Of a stretch of DNA of 64,000 nt, positions 9,689-18,463 are shown piece after piece; position 1 is the stretch's first letter, and every line of letters starts with the position of its first letter. The stretch lies in contig NZ_JAAWWS010000142.1 in NCBI RefSeq assembly GCF_012272825.1, forward strand, positions 1 through 64,000. The letters run 5' to 3'. The DNA is from Wenzhouxiangella sp. XN79A. Lineage in GTDB: Bacteria; Pseudomonadota; Gammaproteobacteria; Xanthomonadales; Wenzhouxiangellaceae. The notes under the pieces were generated by a model. It searched no databases. It saw only the letters and a program-made list of their open reading frames with translations, and had not been told where the DNA came from. The translations under genes and the position numbers were made by a program.

Positions 9689-10639
9689 TCAGTCGTCGAA
9701 GACGTTGGCGTACAGACCGCTTTCGGTCCGGAAGGCGTCGGTCGGGATGAAGCGGTAGTGGCGGTCCAGCGACTCGATGCGGTCGAGTTCGGCCTCATCG
9801 AGGTCCAGGTCCGCGCTTTCGAGGTTGCTGCGGATGTGGTCCGGGTCCGTGGACTTCGGGATCACGGCCGTGTCGCGGTGCAGCGCCCAGGCGATCAGGA
9901 CCTGGGCCGGATGCACGTCGTGAGCGGCGGCGATGTCCTGGATGGTGGGATCGTCGAACAGCGAGGGTTCGTCGTCCCGTTTCATTTCGTCGCTGCGGTC
10001 GCGGCTTCCCAGCGGTGAATACGCAGTGACGAGGATGTCGTGTTTCCGGCAGTAGTCGAGCAGGGCGGGCTGCTGCAGGTAGGGGTGCAGTTCGACCTGG
10101 TTCATTTCCGGGCGCTCGTCATTTGCGCCGGCGAGTTCATCGAGCTTTTTCGTGCTGAAGTTCGACACGCCGGCGTGTCGGATCATTCCGGTGCTGCGGG
10201 CCTCGAGCATCGCGCCCCAGGTTTCGGCCACCGGCGCCTGTTCGGGCGTCAGGAAATCGGATTCGTCTTCCGGAAAGCCCTCCAGCCCGGAGCGGAACGC
10301 CACCGGCCAGTGGATCAGGTACAGGTCCAGGTAGTCCAGCTGCAGGTCCGACAGCGTCTTCTGCAGCGCCGGAATCACGTCTTCGGGTCGATGCGCGTTG
10401 TTCCAGAGCTTGGAGGTGATGTGGACGTCTTCGCGCTGGATCTCGCCGCGCGTGAAGATACGCTGCAGCGCTTCGCCGACTTCGGCTTCGTTGCGGTAGA
10501 TCGCGGCGCAGTCGATGTGCCGGTAGCCGGCCTCCAGGGCGGTTTCCACCGCTCGGCCGACGTTGCCCGGCTCGGACTTCCAGGTGCCGAGGCCGATGGC
10601 CGGCATCGTGTCGCCGTTGCTGAATCGAAAAGCCTTCAT
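9689..10639 (-). CDS. Aldo/keto reductase
   Basis: This 316-residue TIM-barrel oxidoreductase has the complete catalytic tetrad: D43 and Y48 in HIDCAAIYRNE, K77 in TSKLWN and H110 in YLIHWP. The NADPH-binding C-terminal segment includes IPKSTDPDHIRSNL. The enzyme should reduce aldehydes or ketones in the cytoplasm with NADPH; the substrate is unknown. A good ribosome site (AAGGAG, 8 bases before the ATG) supports the start. It appears to be a single-gene transcription unit. Confidence 0.95.
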   Translation of the reverse strand: MKAFRFSNGDTMPAIGLGTWKSEPGNVGRAVETALEAGYRHIDCAAIYRNEAEVGEALQRIFTRGEIQREDVHITSKLWNNAHRPEDVIPALQKTLSDLQLDYLDLYLIHWPVAFRSGLEGFPEDESDFLTPEQAPVAETWGAMLEARSTGMIRHAGVSNFSTKKLDELAGANDERPEMNQVELHPYLQQPALLDYCRKHDILVTAYSPLGSRDRSDEMKRDDEPSLFDDPTIQDIAAAHDVHPAQVLIAWALHRDTAVIPKSTDPDHIRSNLESADLDLDEAELDRIESLDRHYRFIPTDAFRTESGLYANVFDD

Positions 10640-11054
10640 GATCGATCTCCTTCGTACTGCGAGTTCGACCCCAGCCTAACAAACTGGTCGAAGGCTCGCG
10701 CAGGCCGAAGGAATCGTGGCAGCGTCACCGATCGCGGATCGAACCGCTTTGCGACTGTGGCGATCTGGATGACGCTGGAGCGACGAATCCCGCACGACGA
10801 AGGTATCCAGCGGAAGAACTGAATCCCGGACGCCCACATGTCCGGTCACGCTGCGCTCGATCTCCCGGGAGAATCGGCATGGGAGAATCGGAACAGTCAC
10901 GAAGAGAGCTTCATGAACCAGGGCCACGCAGCGTCTCCGTCCGGTTGCCGACGGGGCCTTGACTGGCGGTCGGGCGCGAGCTCTCGTGATCCGTGAAATC
11001 GCCGTCGCGCGCGGTTGATCTATACTCGTCGCAAAATGTGACGGGCCACACGAA
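10640..11054. other. Divergent intergenic region, 415 bases
   Basis: It lies between the reductase (minus strand) and the FG-GAP gene (plus strand), so it should hold both promoters. A TATACT at 11021-11026 could be the -10 element for the plus-strand gene, but I cannot place a convincing -35. Nothing else is supported. Confidence 0.4.
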
Positions 11055-12818
11055 ATGAGGCTGTTGCTGATCGGGCTTCTCTGCTTGCTGCCGGCAGCCG
11101 GAAGTGGGACTGCGGCCGAGACGAATTGGCCCGACGCGTTCGAACGCGGCGGCACCCGTCCGAATCCGATCGCTGAAGGCGCGTTCCATTTCACCGATCG
11201 CGACAGGTTCCTGGCCGAGACCGGTGCGACGCTCGCCTCGGCCGACCTGCCCGACAAGAGCAGCCCCCCCGAACCTTTCGTCAGCGGCAGTATCGAGTTC
11301 AAGGCCTTGGCGCCGTCCTCCCTCAACTTTGCCGACTGGGGGGTCGATTTTCCGGGCGACAACGACATCGAGATTGCGCTCAACGGCAACGAGAACCTCG
11401 ATGTGCGCAGCATCGAACCCCCCATCACCAGAGGCATCACACCCCAGCCTTCGCGGCCAGTCCATGCCCTGGGTATCGAATTCGCCGATCCGGGTGGAGC
11501 GCCGTCGGAGTTTCTGGTCAGGGCCCTGACCGCGTCGGGAGAGGAGGTCGCGCTCATTGCATTCGATGCGCCGCAAAGCGCGCCCGGCTTCATCGGTATC
11601 TGGTCGCCCGTTCCGTTCTCGCGGCTGCAGATTCGGGAAGCGCCGTCCGCGAACGAGAACGAGTTCTTCGGCAGGGTATACACGGGCGACGCACCACCGC
11701 CGATCCGCTGGCGAAAGCTCAAGCAGGAGGGTGGCAACAAGAGCGGTGAGTTCGGCCGTGCCCTGGCGGTGGATGACGGGTTTGCGGTGGTCGGGGCGCC
11801 GGGGATTGAAATGGCGTTCATCCTCGAGCGGCAGGACGATACCTGGAGTGAATCCAGTCAACTCGCCCCTTCCGATCGCAACCGGGCCTTTGGCAGAAGC
11901 GTGGCGATCCACGGCGACCTTGCGGTGGTCGGGGCGCCGGAGGCAACGGTGGATGCGTCGAGCGATGCCGGCGCCGTTCATGTCTTCCAGCGACAGCCCG
12001 GTACGCCCAGCGACTGGACGCCGGCAGGCATCGTGGTTGCGTCCGATGCGACGGCGGGCGCGTTCTTCGGCAGTCGGGTGGCCGTGGACGGAGAGCGCTT
12101 GCTCGTCACGGATCGGCGCAATCCACCTCGTGCCTATGTCTTCGAGCGCAGCGGCCTCGGCATCTGGTTCGAGCTCCACAGCTTTGCCACTGCCCCCGTC
12201 AGCGACCCGGTCGATATCGATCTCGATGGCGATCTTGCGCTGGTGGGCCCGCAGCTGTTCCGTCGAGAAGAGACGTTCCCGAGAGGCGGTGGGATCGAGG
12301 AATGGGTCCTCGAGCAAACCCTCACCGCACCGGCCACCGTGCCCGACGGCTTGGGTGTCGCGGCGGTCCTGCACGGGGAGCGAGTGCTGATCGGTGCTCC
12401 ATTCTTCGACGCATTGCGAGGAGTGGCGTACCTGTTCGAGCGCAGGGCGCCCGGCGACTGGCAACGCGTCGCCACGTTCTCCGTTGCCGATGCCGGTGAG
12501 CAGTTCGGCCGCTCGGTTGCCCTCGACGGCGAAGACATCGTGATCGGTGCACCTGCGGCCGATATCAATGGACCGGACAGCGGCGCGATCTATCGATTCG
12601 TGGTCGCTGCCGGCGGCTGGGTACAGGTGTCGAAGAGCGCGCCGCCGGACAACGTGGCCGACGACCGGCTGGGCAGTGAAGGCGGCCTGGATATCGATGC
12701 GCGAACGGTGTTCATCGGTGCGGCGGAAGACAGCGATTATTTCGAGCGATCCGGCACGGTCTACCTGTTCGACTTCCTGCTGTTTGCCGATGGCTTCGAA
12801 GAACCCTCATCCCCGTAG
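11055..12818 (+). CDS. Exported FG-GAP-like repeat protein with DGFE tail
   Basis: The 587-residue product starts with a signal peptide (MRLLLIGLLCLLPAAGSGTA). The first 200 residues form a beta-rich domain of unknown family. From about residue 225 there are repeats of the form 'GRALAVDDGFAVVGAP', 'GRSVAIHGDLAVVGAP', 'GSRVAVDGERLLV' and 'GRSVALDGEDIVIGAP', typical of FG-GAP/integrin-alpha-like beta-propeller blades. The C-terminus is LLFADGFEEPSSP, carrying the recurring DGFE motif. It is likely a cell-surface or secreted protein. No enzymatic residues are evident. An element bounded by inverted repeats starts immediately after the stop codon. Confidence 0.85.
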   Translation: MRLLLIGLLCLLPAAGSGTAAETNWPDAFERGGTRPNPIAEGAFHFTDRDRFLAETGATLASADLPDKSSPPEPFVSGSIEFKALAPSSLNFADWGVDFPGDNDIEIALNGNENLDVRSIEPPITRGITPQPSRPVHALGIEFADPGGAPSEFLVRALTASGEEVALIAFDAPQSAPGFIGIWSPVPFSRLQIREAPSANENEFFGRVYTGDAPPPIRWRKLKQEGGNKSGEFGRALAVDDGFAVVGAPGIEMAFILERQDDTWSESSQLAPSDRNRAFGRSVAIHGDLAVVGAPEATVDASSDAGAVHVFQRQPGTPSDWTPAGIVVASDATAGAFFGSRVAVDGERLLVTDRRNPPRAYVFERSGLGIWFELHSFATAPVSDPVDIDLDGDLALVGPQLFRREETFPRGGGIEEWVLEQTLTAPATVPDGLGVAAVLHGERVLIGAPFFDALRGVAYLFERRAPGDWQRVATFSVADAGEQFGRSVALDGEDIVIGAPAADINGPDSGAIYRFVVAAGGWVQVSKSAPPDNVADDRLGSEGGLDIDARTVFIGAAEDSDYFERSGTVYLFDFLLFADGFEEPSSP

Positions 12819-12819
12819 A

Positions 12820-12932
12820 GATGCTCTGAACGACGCTGCATGGGCGCGACGGAGCGCTTGTCATGACAAGCGCCCCACCGGCCGCGGCGTTTCCGGTTGA
12901 AACGCGCTCCGCGCAGCGTCGTCCGGAGCGTC
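12820..12932. repeat. Short element bounded by inverted repeats, related to 14758-15062
   Basis: Imperfect 20-base arms (12820-12839 and 12913-12932, reading GATGCTCTGAACGACGCTGC and nearly its complement) bound 113 bases. The sequence just inside the left arm, GGGCGCGACGGAGCGCTTGT, also lies inside the left arm of the 305-base element at 14758. The two therefore look like diverged members of one non-autonomous family. It starts one base after the FG-GAP gene's stop codon. Confidence 0.6.
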
Positions 12933-13226
12933 CTCGGGTGCGCCGGGCAGCGGTGGGCTCGAAAGGCGAATGCAGTCCAGTCGATTTCGACGCTCTGGTT
13001 CGTTCGAGCAGCGCTGCGGGGCAGGGGCTGATGCAGCGCCCATCAGACGCTCGAGTTCCCGATGCGCTCGGCGCTTCTCCATCGTTCTGAACTGCCCGGC
13101 GATCGACGCTGGGCGTGCGCTTCGAGTCGCGCTTCCAGGCCAGGGGCCGCCGGCTGTCGGCGGCCCCGCTCTGCCTGGTTGCGAGCGTTGGATCTGCAAC
13201 CGGCTCGCGCAGCGGGCAACATCCGC
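12933..13226. other. Convergent intergenic region with a strong hairpin
   Basis: Between the convergent genes ending at 12818 and 13227 there is a 10-bp GC stem (13143-13152 with 13158-13167, loop GCTGT). It has no T-run, so it could be a bidirectional attenuating hairpin rather than a classical terminator. Confidence 0.35.
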
Positions 13227-14552
13227 TCAGGAATTCTCGAAGCTGTCGCTGAACACGCCGTTCGGGTCCACGAACGGGTCGTACTCCACGGCGCCGATGT
13301 CGCAGATGGACAGGCCGTCGTCGTTGCCGTCGACGGGGCGGGCCATGCCGCGCTGGTCGGTCGGCAGCTCCGCGCAGTCCCCGCCGACCGGGTCGATCAG
13401 GACGCTGTCGAAATGGGGCATCAGTACCGTCGTGGCGCCGTCGAAGTGCACCGGGTCGTCGGCGAACGGATCGGTGATGTTCTCGAAGCCATCGAGGCCG
13501 CCGAAGCCGCACGAGGTATCGGAGCTGGCGTTGAAGTTGCCGTTGACGTCGTAGACCGGATCGCCGATCGGAAAGTCGTTGCAGTCCTTTCCATGGCCAT
13601 GGATCACGCTGTGTTCGATCGCGAAGTGCGGCTCGAGCGGCACCATGTTGGGCGACAGGACCAGTCCCTCGGCGCCGTTGTTGGTCATGGTTACGTGCTT
13701 CAACGCGGTCGCCACGCCGTCGGAGAAGATGCCGTTGGTGTTGTCGTAGATCGTGGAGTTGGAAATCACCAGTCTGTGCGGCCCCTCGGTCACGACATTC
13801 CGCACGTTGAAGATCACGTGCGGGTCGGGCACCAGGTCGGCGCCGCCGCCAGGAATGACACCGTTGGTGCGCAGGGTCGAATTGTTGATGTAGGCCTCGC
13901 CGGAATTGAAGATCGCCGCGCCCCGGGCGAATACCCCGAGTTCGTCGTCGGTGAGGGCATTGTTGAACAGTTCGACCCGGTTCAGGATCATGGCGCCGCC
14001 GTTGTGGATGGCGCCGCCTTCCTCGGCGATGTTCAGTGAAATCCAGGCGTTCTCGATCGCCAGGATGCCGATCGCTTCGCTGGTGGCGCGAACGCGAATT
14101 GCGCCGCCGCGCGTGCTGATTCCGCCGCCGACATCGACGTTTTCGATGATCAGCGTGGCGCCCGGATGGACGTCGAAGACGCGATCGATGAACCCGCCGG
14201 AGACGGTCGGGCGCTGTCCGCCGTTGCTGCGGATGGTGATGTGGCCGTGGATGTCCAGGTCGCCGGTCAGCGCCCCGTCCTCGCTCAGCGCACCGTCGCG
14301 GCTGAGAATGAACTGGAGGTTGCTGGCCGGCAGGGTGATGACGTGGTTGCCCGGCGAAGCGTTGGCCTCCATGATTGCCGCGCGCAGGGTGCAGAAACCG
14401 AGGATGGCGCCCTCGGGCTGGCAGAAACCGTCGCCGGGGTTGACTTCCGGCAGGTCCTGCACGGTGTTGACCTGGAAGTTCAGTGCGTTCGCGGCGTCGG
14501 CCATCAGCGCAAGCAGGCCGGCGGCCAGCAGGGTTCGGGTGATGCGGTTCAT
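13227..14552 (-). CDS. Exported CSLREA-type beta-helix protein with DGFE-like tail
   Basis: The 441-residue product has a signal peptide (to about residue 23, ANA-LNF). Next comes a CSLREA-like module (FQVNTVQDLPEVNPGDGFC, then CTLRAAIMEANA) that introduces beta-helix exoproteins. The body has parallel beta-helix turns (AIHNGGAMILNRVELFNNAL, AIFNSGEAYINNSTL). The end has the choice-of-anchor Q signature (DQRGMARPVDGN, CDIGAVEYD). The final residues GVFSDSFENS are a variant of the recurring tail. It is likely secreted or surface-attached. It is a second paralogue-like beta-helix protein near 7870-9246, though sequence similarity between the two appears limited to fold and tail. Confidence 0.85.
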   Translation of the reverse strand: MNRITRTLLAAGLLALMADAANALNFQVNTVQDLPEVNPGDGFCQPEGAILGFCTLRAAIMEANASPGNHVITLPASNLQFILSRDGALSEDGALTGDLDIHGHITIRSNGGQRPTVSGGFIDRVFDVHPGATLIIENVDVGGGISTRGGAIRVRATSEAIGILAIENAWISLNIAEEGGAIHNGGAMILNRVELFNNALTDDELGVFARGAAIFNSGEAYINNSTLRTNGVIPGGGADLVPDPHVIFNVRNVVTEGPHRLVISNSTIYDNTNGIFSDGVATALKHVTMTNNGAEGLVLSPNMVPLEPHFAIEHSVIHGHGKDCNDFPIGDPVYDVNGNFNASSDTSCGFGGLDGFENITDPFADDPVHFDGATTVLMPHFDSVLIDPVGGDCAELPTDQRGMARPVDGNDDGLSICDIGAVEYDPFVDPNGVFSDSFENS

Positions 14553-14757
14553 GATCTGTGTTCCATGGTGGCTGGGTTCAGGAGAGATAACGGGAATTTC
14601 CGCGAACTCCGATCAACCGATTTCCGCACCTCATGAATCCGGGGTGGCCGGTCGCCGGCCCGGCCGGCCGAACGGACGGGCGCCGCGCGCGTGGAGCGAC
14701 GGTTGCTGGCGCCGCTGAACGACGGGGACACTCGTGTCGACCCGTCGTTACTCCTCC

Positions 14758-15062
14758 AGGGAACCTCTGAACAAGTCTGCACGGGCGCGACGGAGCGCTT
14801 GTCCTAACGATCGGCGGGATCAGCCGGCGTGGCTTCGACGAGCGAGTCCGCTGGTCAAGACCAGCGGCGCCGGGTGGCCCGCGAAGGCCCGTCCCGACTG
14901 GCGATTGTCATGGCCAGCGCCGGGAACGCCGCATCTCGCAGGCGACCTGACTCGATTGTCGCGACGGCGACTGTCACTCGCCACGGCACGCACGATCGGC
15001 GGCTTCTCCGACCGACTTGTTCAACGATCGGCGCTCCGCGCAGACTTGTTCAGAGGTTCCCT
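14758..15062. mobile_element. 305-bp MITE-like element with perfect 23-bp terminal inverted repeats
   Basis: The arms at 14758-14780 (starting AGGGAACCTCTGAACAAGTC) and 15040-15062 are exact reverse complements. The interior has no coding region, so this is a non-autonomous element or a decayed insertion sequence. It is the first of three such elements packed end to end up to 15522. Confidence 0.75.
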
Positions 15063-15070
15063 AACGCCCA

Positions 15071-15196
15071 GCGAGTCGGATTGTGACCACAAGCGCGCTC
15101 ATCCGCGGCGTCAGGGCTGTTGGAAAGGCACGACGCAGTCCCGGCCAGCCCATCCTGCCTTGCAGCGAGCGCACTTGTCGTCACAATCCGCCTCGC
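15071..15196. repeat. 126-bp segment flanked by 30-bp inverted repeats
   Basis: Arms 15071-15100 and 15167-15196 match as reverse complements at 27 of 30 positions (core GGATTGTGAC). The interior, read on the minus strand, resembles the left half of the 264-bp repeats at 23081 and 39074 (GCTGCAAGGC, CTTTCCA and GCCGCGGATGA occur in the same order). This copy therefore has its left half inverted relative to those. Confidence 0.6.
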
Positions 15197-15331
15197 CCTT
15201 CAAGAAGCGCGCCTGAACCGACATTGCGGCCTTGCGTCGCTTGTAAAGAGCTGGCCATTCACCGCGGGCCGCGCCTTGCCCTGTCGATTCGGGCGCACCC
15301 TATACGTCACACAATGAGTGGCGGGCTGCAC
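15194..15331 (+). repeat. Right half of the 264-bp dispersed repeat
   Basis: From CGCCCTTCAAG to GTGGCGGGCTGCAC this stretch closely follows the right half of the copies at 23081-23344 and 39074-39338, including the right terminal repeat (CACACAATGAGTGGCGGG). The matching left terminus is absent here. Confidence 0.75.
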
Positions 15332-15332
15332 C

Positions 15333-15522
15333 AGTGGGCCATGCGGATCGTTCGGTACCACTCAGCCGCTGCACAAGCGCGGCGGCCCTTCGGGAGCCAC
15401 TCTGCCGGCGCGACTCGGCGTTGCGTTTCCTGGCAAGGGCGCGGCCATTCCCTGCGGAACGCGCCTTGATTCGCACCGGCACAGCGGCTCCGAGCGTTAC
15501 CGAACGATCCGCATGGCCCACT
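15333..15522. mobile_element. 190-bp element with perfect 25-bp terminal inverted repeats
   Basis: Arms 15333-15357 (starting AGTGGGCCATGCGGATCGTT) and 15498-15522 are exact reverse complements. The interior, read on the minus strand, contains CAGGGAATGGC and nearby sequence similar to the core of the 264-bp repeat family, although the ends differ. The right end overlaps the stop codon of the DUF421 gene at 15521-15523. Confidence 0.75.
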
Positions 15523-16027
15523 AGCGTTGCACGCCCTCGAGGAGCTCGGGGCTGACGGCATGGGAGCCGTGGATGACCGTGACGTCACCGGTGGTTTCGA
15601 GCACCGCGATCTTCACTTCTTCCAGTTGCGCGACATTCGCGGCACGCAGCCTGGACCAGAGGTCTGCGCGGGTCATTCCGCCACGAGCCAGATTGTCGTT
15701 CAGGACCTTGCCATCCTCCACGACGAGAAGCGGCCTGTTGTCGATCGCGCGCTGGATCATCCCGATGCGTCGGCGAAGTGGCGATATGGTCATCTGCCAC
15801 ACGAACAGCGCCAGGACGGCAGTGATCGGTACCCAGACGGACTGGTCACGCATGGTCACGGCGGTCGCCAGCACCGAGCCGATCGCAACGGTCACCGAGA
15901 AGTCGAAGCTGGACATCTTCGAGAACGATCGTAGTCCGAAGATCCGCGAAGCCAGCACGATCGTGATCATCACGAGAAACGCCCGGAGAATCAGATCGAC
16001 GATGAGGGGGAGGTCGAATTCGAACAT
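15521..16027 (-). CDS. DUF421 (YetF-like) membrane protein
   Basis: The 168-residue protein has three N-terminal transmembrane helices (about 8-28, 37-57, 62-80) followed by a soluble DUF421 domain with the typical RPLLVVEDGKVL and GMTRADLWSRLR motifs. Family members are inner-membrane proteins linked loosely to stress or spore physiology; the molecular role is unknown. A GGAG ribosome site precedes the ATG at 16027. It follows the DUF4112 and YqaE genes on the same strand. The stop codon TAG lies in the end of an inverted-repeat element. Confidence 0.88.
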   Translation of the reverse strand: MFEFDLPLIVDLILRAFLVMITIVLASRIFGLRSFSKMSSFDFSVTVAIGSVLATAVTMRDQSVWVPITAVLALFVWQMTISPLRRRIGMIQRAIDNRPLLVVEDGKVLNDNLARGGMTRADLWSRLRAANVAQLEEVKIAVLETTGDVTVIHGSHAVSPELLEGVQR

Positions 16028-16164
16028 GGCCTGGGGCTCCTGGAATTTCCGGCCGCCGAGCCGGCGTCGCCGGGTTTCGACGCTGCAGCGCGCAAGCGGG
16101 TCGGGTCGCCCGGTTGCCGGCCGGAAGGGTCGTCATCCAGAACCGCCGGATGGGCAATGCCGCT

Positions 16165-16569
16165 TCAGGTCGCTCGAGCAGGATCAGCGTCGGCAGCCTC
16201 GGAGTTCATCCGGCGCTCGAAGTGCGTCATGATGATCCGGACATTCCTCGTGTTTGCCTTGAACCCGATGTCGAACATGTCGCCGACCAGTGGTACCAGG
16301 CCGATGAGCCAGTCGACGAAAATGTTCCACACCATCTTCATCCGTTTGCGCCGAGGGACGCCGGCCTTTCTGGCGAACGTGTAGATGTAGCCCGAGATCG
16401 CCGCCGATACGGTGTCTCCAGCCACGGGAATCAACCCGATGATCGAATCGAAGCCGAATCGGATGTTCGTTCCGGGTATCGGGAACGCCCTGTCCATCAA
16501 GTCCGAGAGCCGCTGAAGCCTGACCAGGGTCTCGCGGATCGACGCATCCGGACGACCAGGATCCATCAC
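16165..16569 (-). CDS. DUF4112 membrane protein
   Basis: This is a 134-residue small membrane protein of the DUF4112 family. The start has an RLQRLSDLMDRAFPIPGTNIRFG segment (described here in outline only). Two glycine-rich hydrophobic stretches contain the family repeats GLIPVAGDTVSA and GLVPLVGDMFDIGFKAN. Function is unknown. GTG at 16569 and ATG at 16566 are both possible starts. The upstream yqaE-like gene ends 2-5 bases before, so the two are surely translated from one message. Confidence 0.88.
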   Translation of the reverse strand: MMDPGRPDASIRETLVRLQRLSDLMDRAFPIPGTNIRFGFDSIIGLIPVAGDTVSAAISGYIYTFARKAGVPRRKRMKMVWNIFVDWLIGLVPLVGDMFDIGFKANTRNVRIIMTHFERRMNSEAADADPARAT

Positions 16570-16571
16570 GG

Positions 16572-16763
16572 CTAACGCGAAGCGATCACGTATACGGCAT
16601 GGATGATGCCCGGGATGAATCCGAGCAGGGTCAGGACGATATTGATCCAGAAGTGCTTGCCGAGGCCCACCTCGAGAAATACGCCCAGCGGCGGCAGGAT
16701 GACGGCCAGAATGATCTTGAGCACGTCACCCAGCATGCTGTCCGGTGTGCGTTCCAAAGGCAT
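16572..16763 (-). CDS. YqaE/Pmp3 family small membrane protein
   Basis: This 63-residue protein has two hydrophobic helices and the Pmp3 signature ILAVILPPLGVFLEVGLGKHFWINI followed by LGFIPGIIHAVYVI, here abbreviated to its key parts PPLGV and GFIPGIIHA. Pmp3/YqaE proteins sit in the membrane and respond to salt or envelope stress. A longer open frame extends upstream, but GAGGAG about 8 bases before the ATG at 16763 marks the true start. The gene is almost contiguous with the DUF4112 gene and is probably first in the operon yqaE-DUF4112-DUF421. Confidence 0.9.
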   Translation of the reverse strand: MPLERTPDSMLGDVLKIILAVILPPLGVFLEVGLGKHFWINIVLTLLGFIPGIIHAVYVIASR

Positions 16764-17441
16764 CTTCTTCTCTCCTCGGCGTAGGACTGGGCAGCGACAG
16801 GCACCCTTGTCGAAGCGGCACGAAAACCGCGATCGATCGATCTTCCGATACACAGTCAGTCTCGATGTTCCAGGGTCGTGACGTCTGTGCGGAAGACCAC
16901 ATAGTGACGATGGCCAAGGCGGTCGTGCATGATGCGATGCGATACCGGGCCTCTGTGGGGTAGCGAACCGACCGGCGCGAGAGCGGTCGGCACAATGGGG
17001 TCGGCTGTCCGAAGGGGCATCCAACCACGCGCGCTCGGCCGGGCCTCTGGTCGAGTCGCATCGACACCGGGGCCTCCCTCCCCACCTCGATCGAAGCACG
17101 TGGCGCCCGCACTCGTTCTCCCTTTTCGAGTGCGGGCAATCCCACTTCCGGGCCCGATGATCGTTCTTCCCGAGCCCCATGATCCGCGTTTCACTATCGA
17201 GGTTCCACCATGGCCGCCCGACGGTCGAGGCGGACTCGCCGCGGCACGCCCGGCTGCCGATCGGTCGCAGTGCCCCCGGGGAACGTGAACGCGCATGGTG
17301 CCTTCCCGGGTTCGTCGATGTACAGGGCTGTCGTGCGCCCGGAGCAGGCTTGAACGGACCGGACGGTCCAACAGCCCTCGGCTACGACCTTCGGCGGCGG
17401 GTTTCCGGCGGCTGCCGGGTCGATGCAGGGCGTTCAGGAGG
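16764..17441. other. Gene-free interval, 678 bases
   Basis: No convincing gene was found between the YqaE-like gene and the DUF808 gene. Short open frames on both strands have arginine- and proline-rich, shadow-like composition. The promoter of the yqaE operon should lie in the right-hand part next to 16764. A small decayed gene cannot be excluded. Confidence 0.4.
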
Positions 17442-18362
17442 TCAATGAGCCTCGACGTCGGGCGGGCCGAAGAGCTTCTTCCCCAGGCCCATGACCGCGA
17501 CAAGAATCGCCCCGAGCACGATCCCGACCACCGCCGTCCAGGCCATGCCGGTCAGGGCGGCCCAGGGCTGGGCCAGGCCGCCGACCAGGGCGTCGTTGAT
17601 GTGGTGCAGGGCCGGGATGCCGTGGGAGACGATGCCGCCGCCGACGAGGAACATCGCGGCCGTTCCGGCGATCGACAGGAACCGCATCAGCCACGGCGCC
17701 AGGGTCAGCAGGGCGTGGCCGAGCTTCTGCGCGACGACGCTTGCCCGGCCGGACAGGGCCCGCCCGGCGTCGTCGAGCTTGACGATGCCGGCGACCAGCC
17801 CGTAGACCCCGACCGTGACCAGCACGGCGATCGCGATCAGCACGCCCAGCCGGGTGGCGAACGGCTCGTCGGCCACGGTGCCGAGCGAGATCACGATGAT
17901 CTCGGCCGACAGGATGAAGTCGGTGCGGATCGCGCCGGTGATCTTGTCCTTCTCCAGCGCCTTGAAATCGACGTTCGGGTCCTTCAGCGCGGCCTTGATC
18001 TTCGCCTTGTCGGCCTCGGCCTGTTCCCGGTGCAGGAACCTGTGGGCCAGCTTGTGGGCGCCTTCGTAGCAGAGGAACGCGCCGCCAATCATCAGCAGCA
18101 CGGTGACCGCCCACGGCGCGAAGGCGCTGATCAGCAGTGCGGCCGGCACGATGATCAACTTGTTCAGCGCCGAGCCCTTGGCCACGGCCCAGACCACCGG
18201 CAGCTCGCGGCTGGCTCGGACCCCGGAGACCTGCTCGGCGTTCAACGCCAGGTCGTCGCCCAGCACGCCGGCGGTCTTCCTGGCCGCGACCTTGGTCATC
18301 ACCGACACGTCGTCGAGGACGGTGGCGATGTCGTCGAGGAGGAGAACCAGGCTTCCGGCCAT
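17442..18362 (-). CDS. DUF808 (YedI-like) inner-membrane protein
   Basis: The 306-residue protein begins MAGSLVLLLDDIATVLDDVS, the typical DUF808 start, and continues with KVAARKTAGVLGDDLALNA and VWAVAKGSALNKLIIVP. It has about seven hydrophobic helices and a charged loop around 105-140. The family is widespread and uncharacterised. Length is normal. It seems to be its own transcription unit, with the DUF1499 gene 101 bases upstream on the same strand. Confidence 0.9.
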   Translation of the reverse strand: MAGSLVLLLDDIATVLDDVSVMTKVAARKTAGVLGDDLALNAEQVSGVRASRELPVVWAVAKGSALNKLIIVPAALLISAFAPWAVTVLLMIGGAFLCYEGAHKLAHRFLHREQAEADKAKIKAALKDPNVDFKALEKDKITGAIRTDFILSAEIIVISLGTVADEPFATRLGVLIAIAVLVTVGVYGLVAGIVKLDDAGRALSGRASVVAQKLGHALLTLAPWLMRFLSIAGTAAMFLVGGGIVSHGIPALHHINDALVGGLAQPWAALTGMAWTAVVGIVLGAILVAVMGLGKKLFGPPDVEAH

Positions 18363-18463
18363 CGGTGAGCGCCTCGCGTCGTCGAGTGTGGAGATCCGGC
18401 CGATTCAGCCGGGCTCGTGCATCAGCAGCCCTGCATCAGGATTCGTGAACCGGGGTTCGTGAA

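Noticed and set aside
16764-17441. Several 70-215 codon open frames on both strands considered as small genes
   Set aside because: None shows a recognisable domain, a good ribosome site with plausible composition, or hydrophobic pattern. They look like GC-rich shadow frames.
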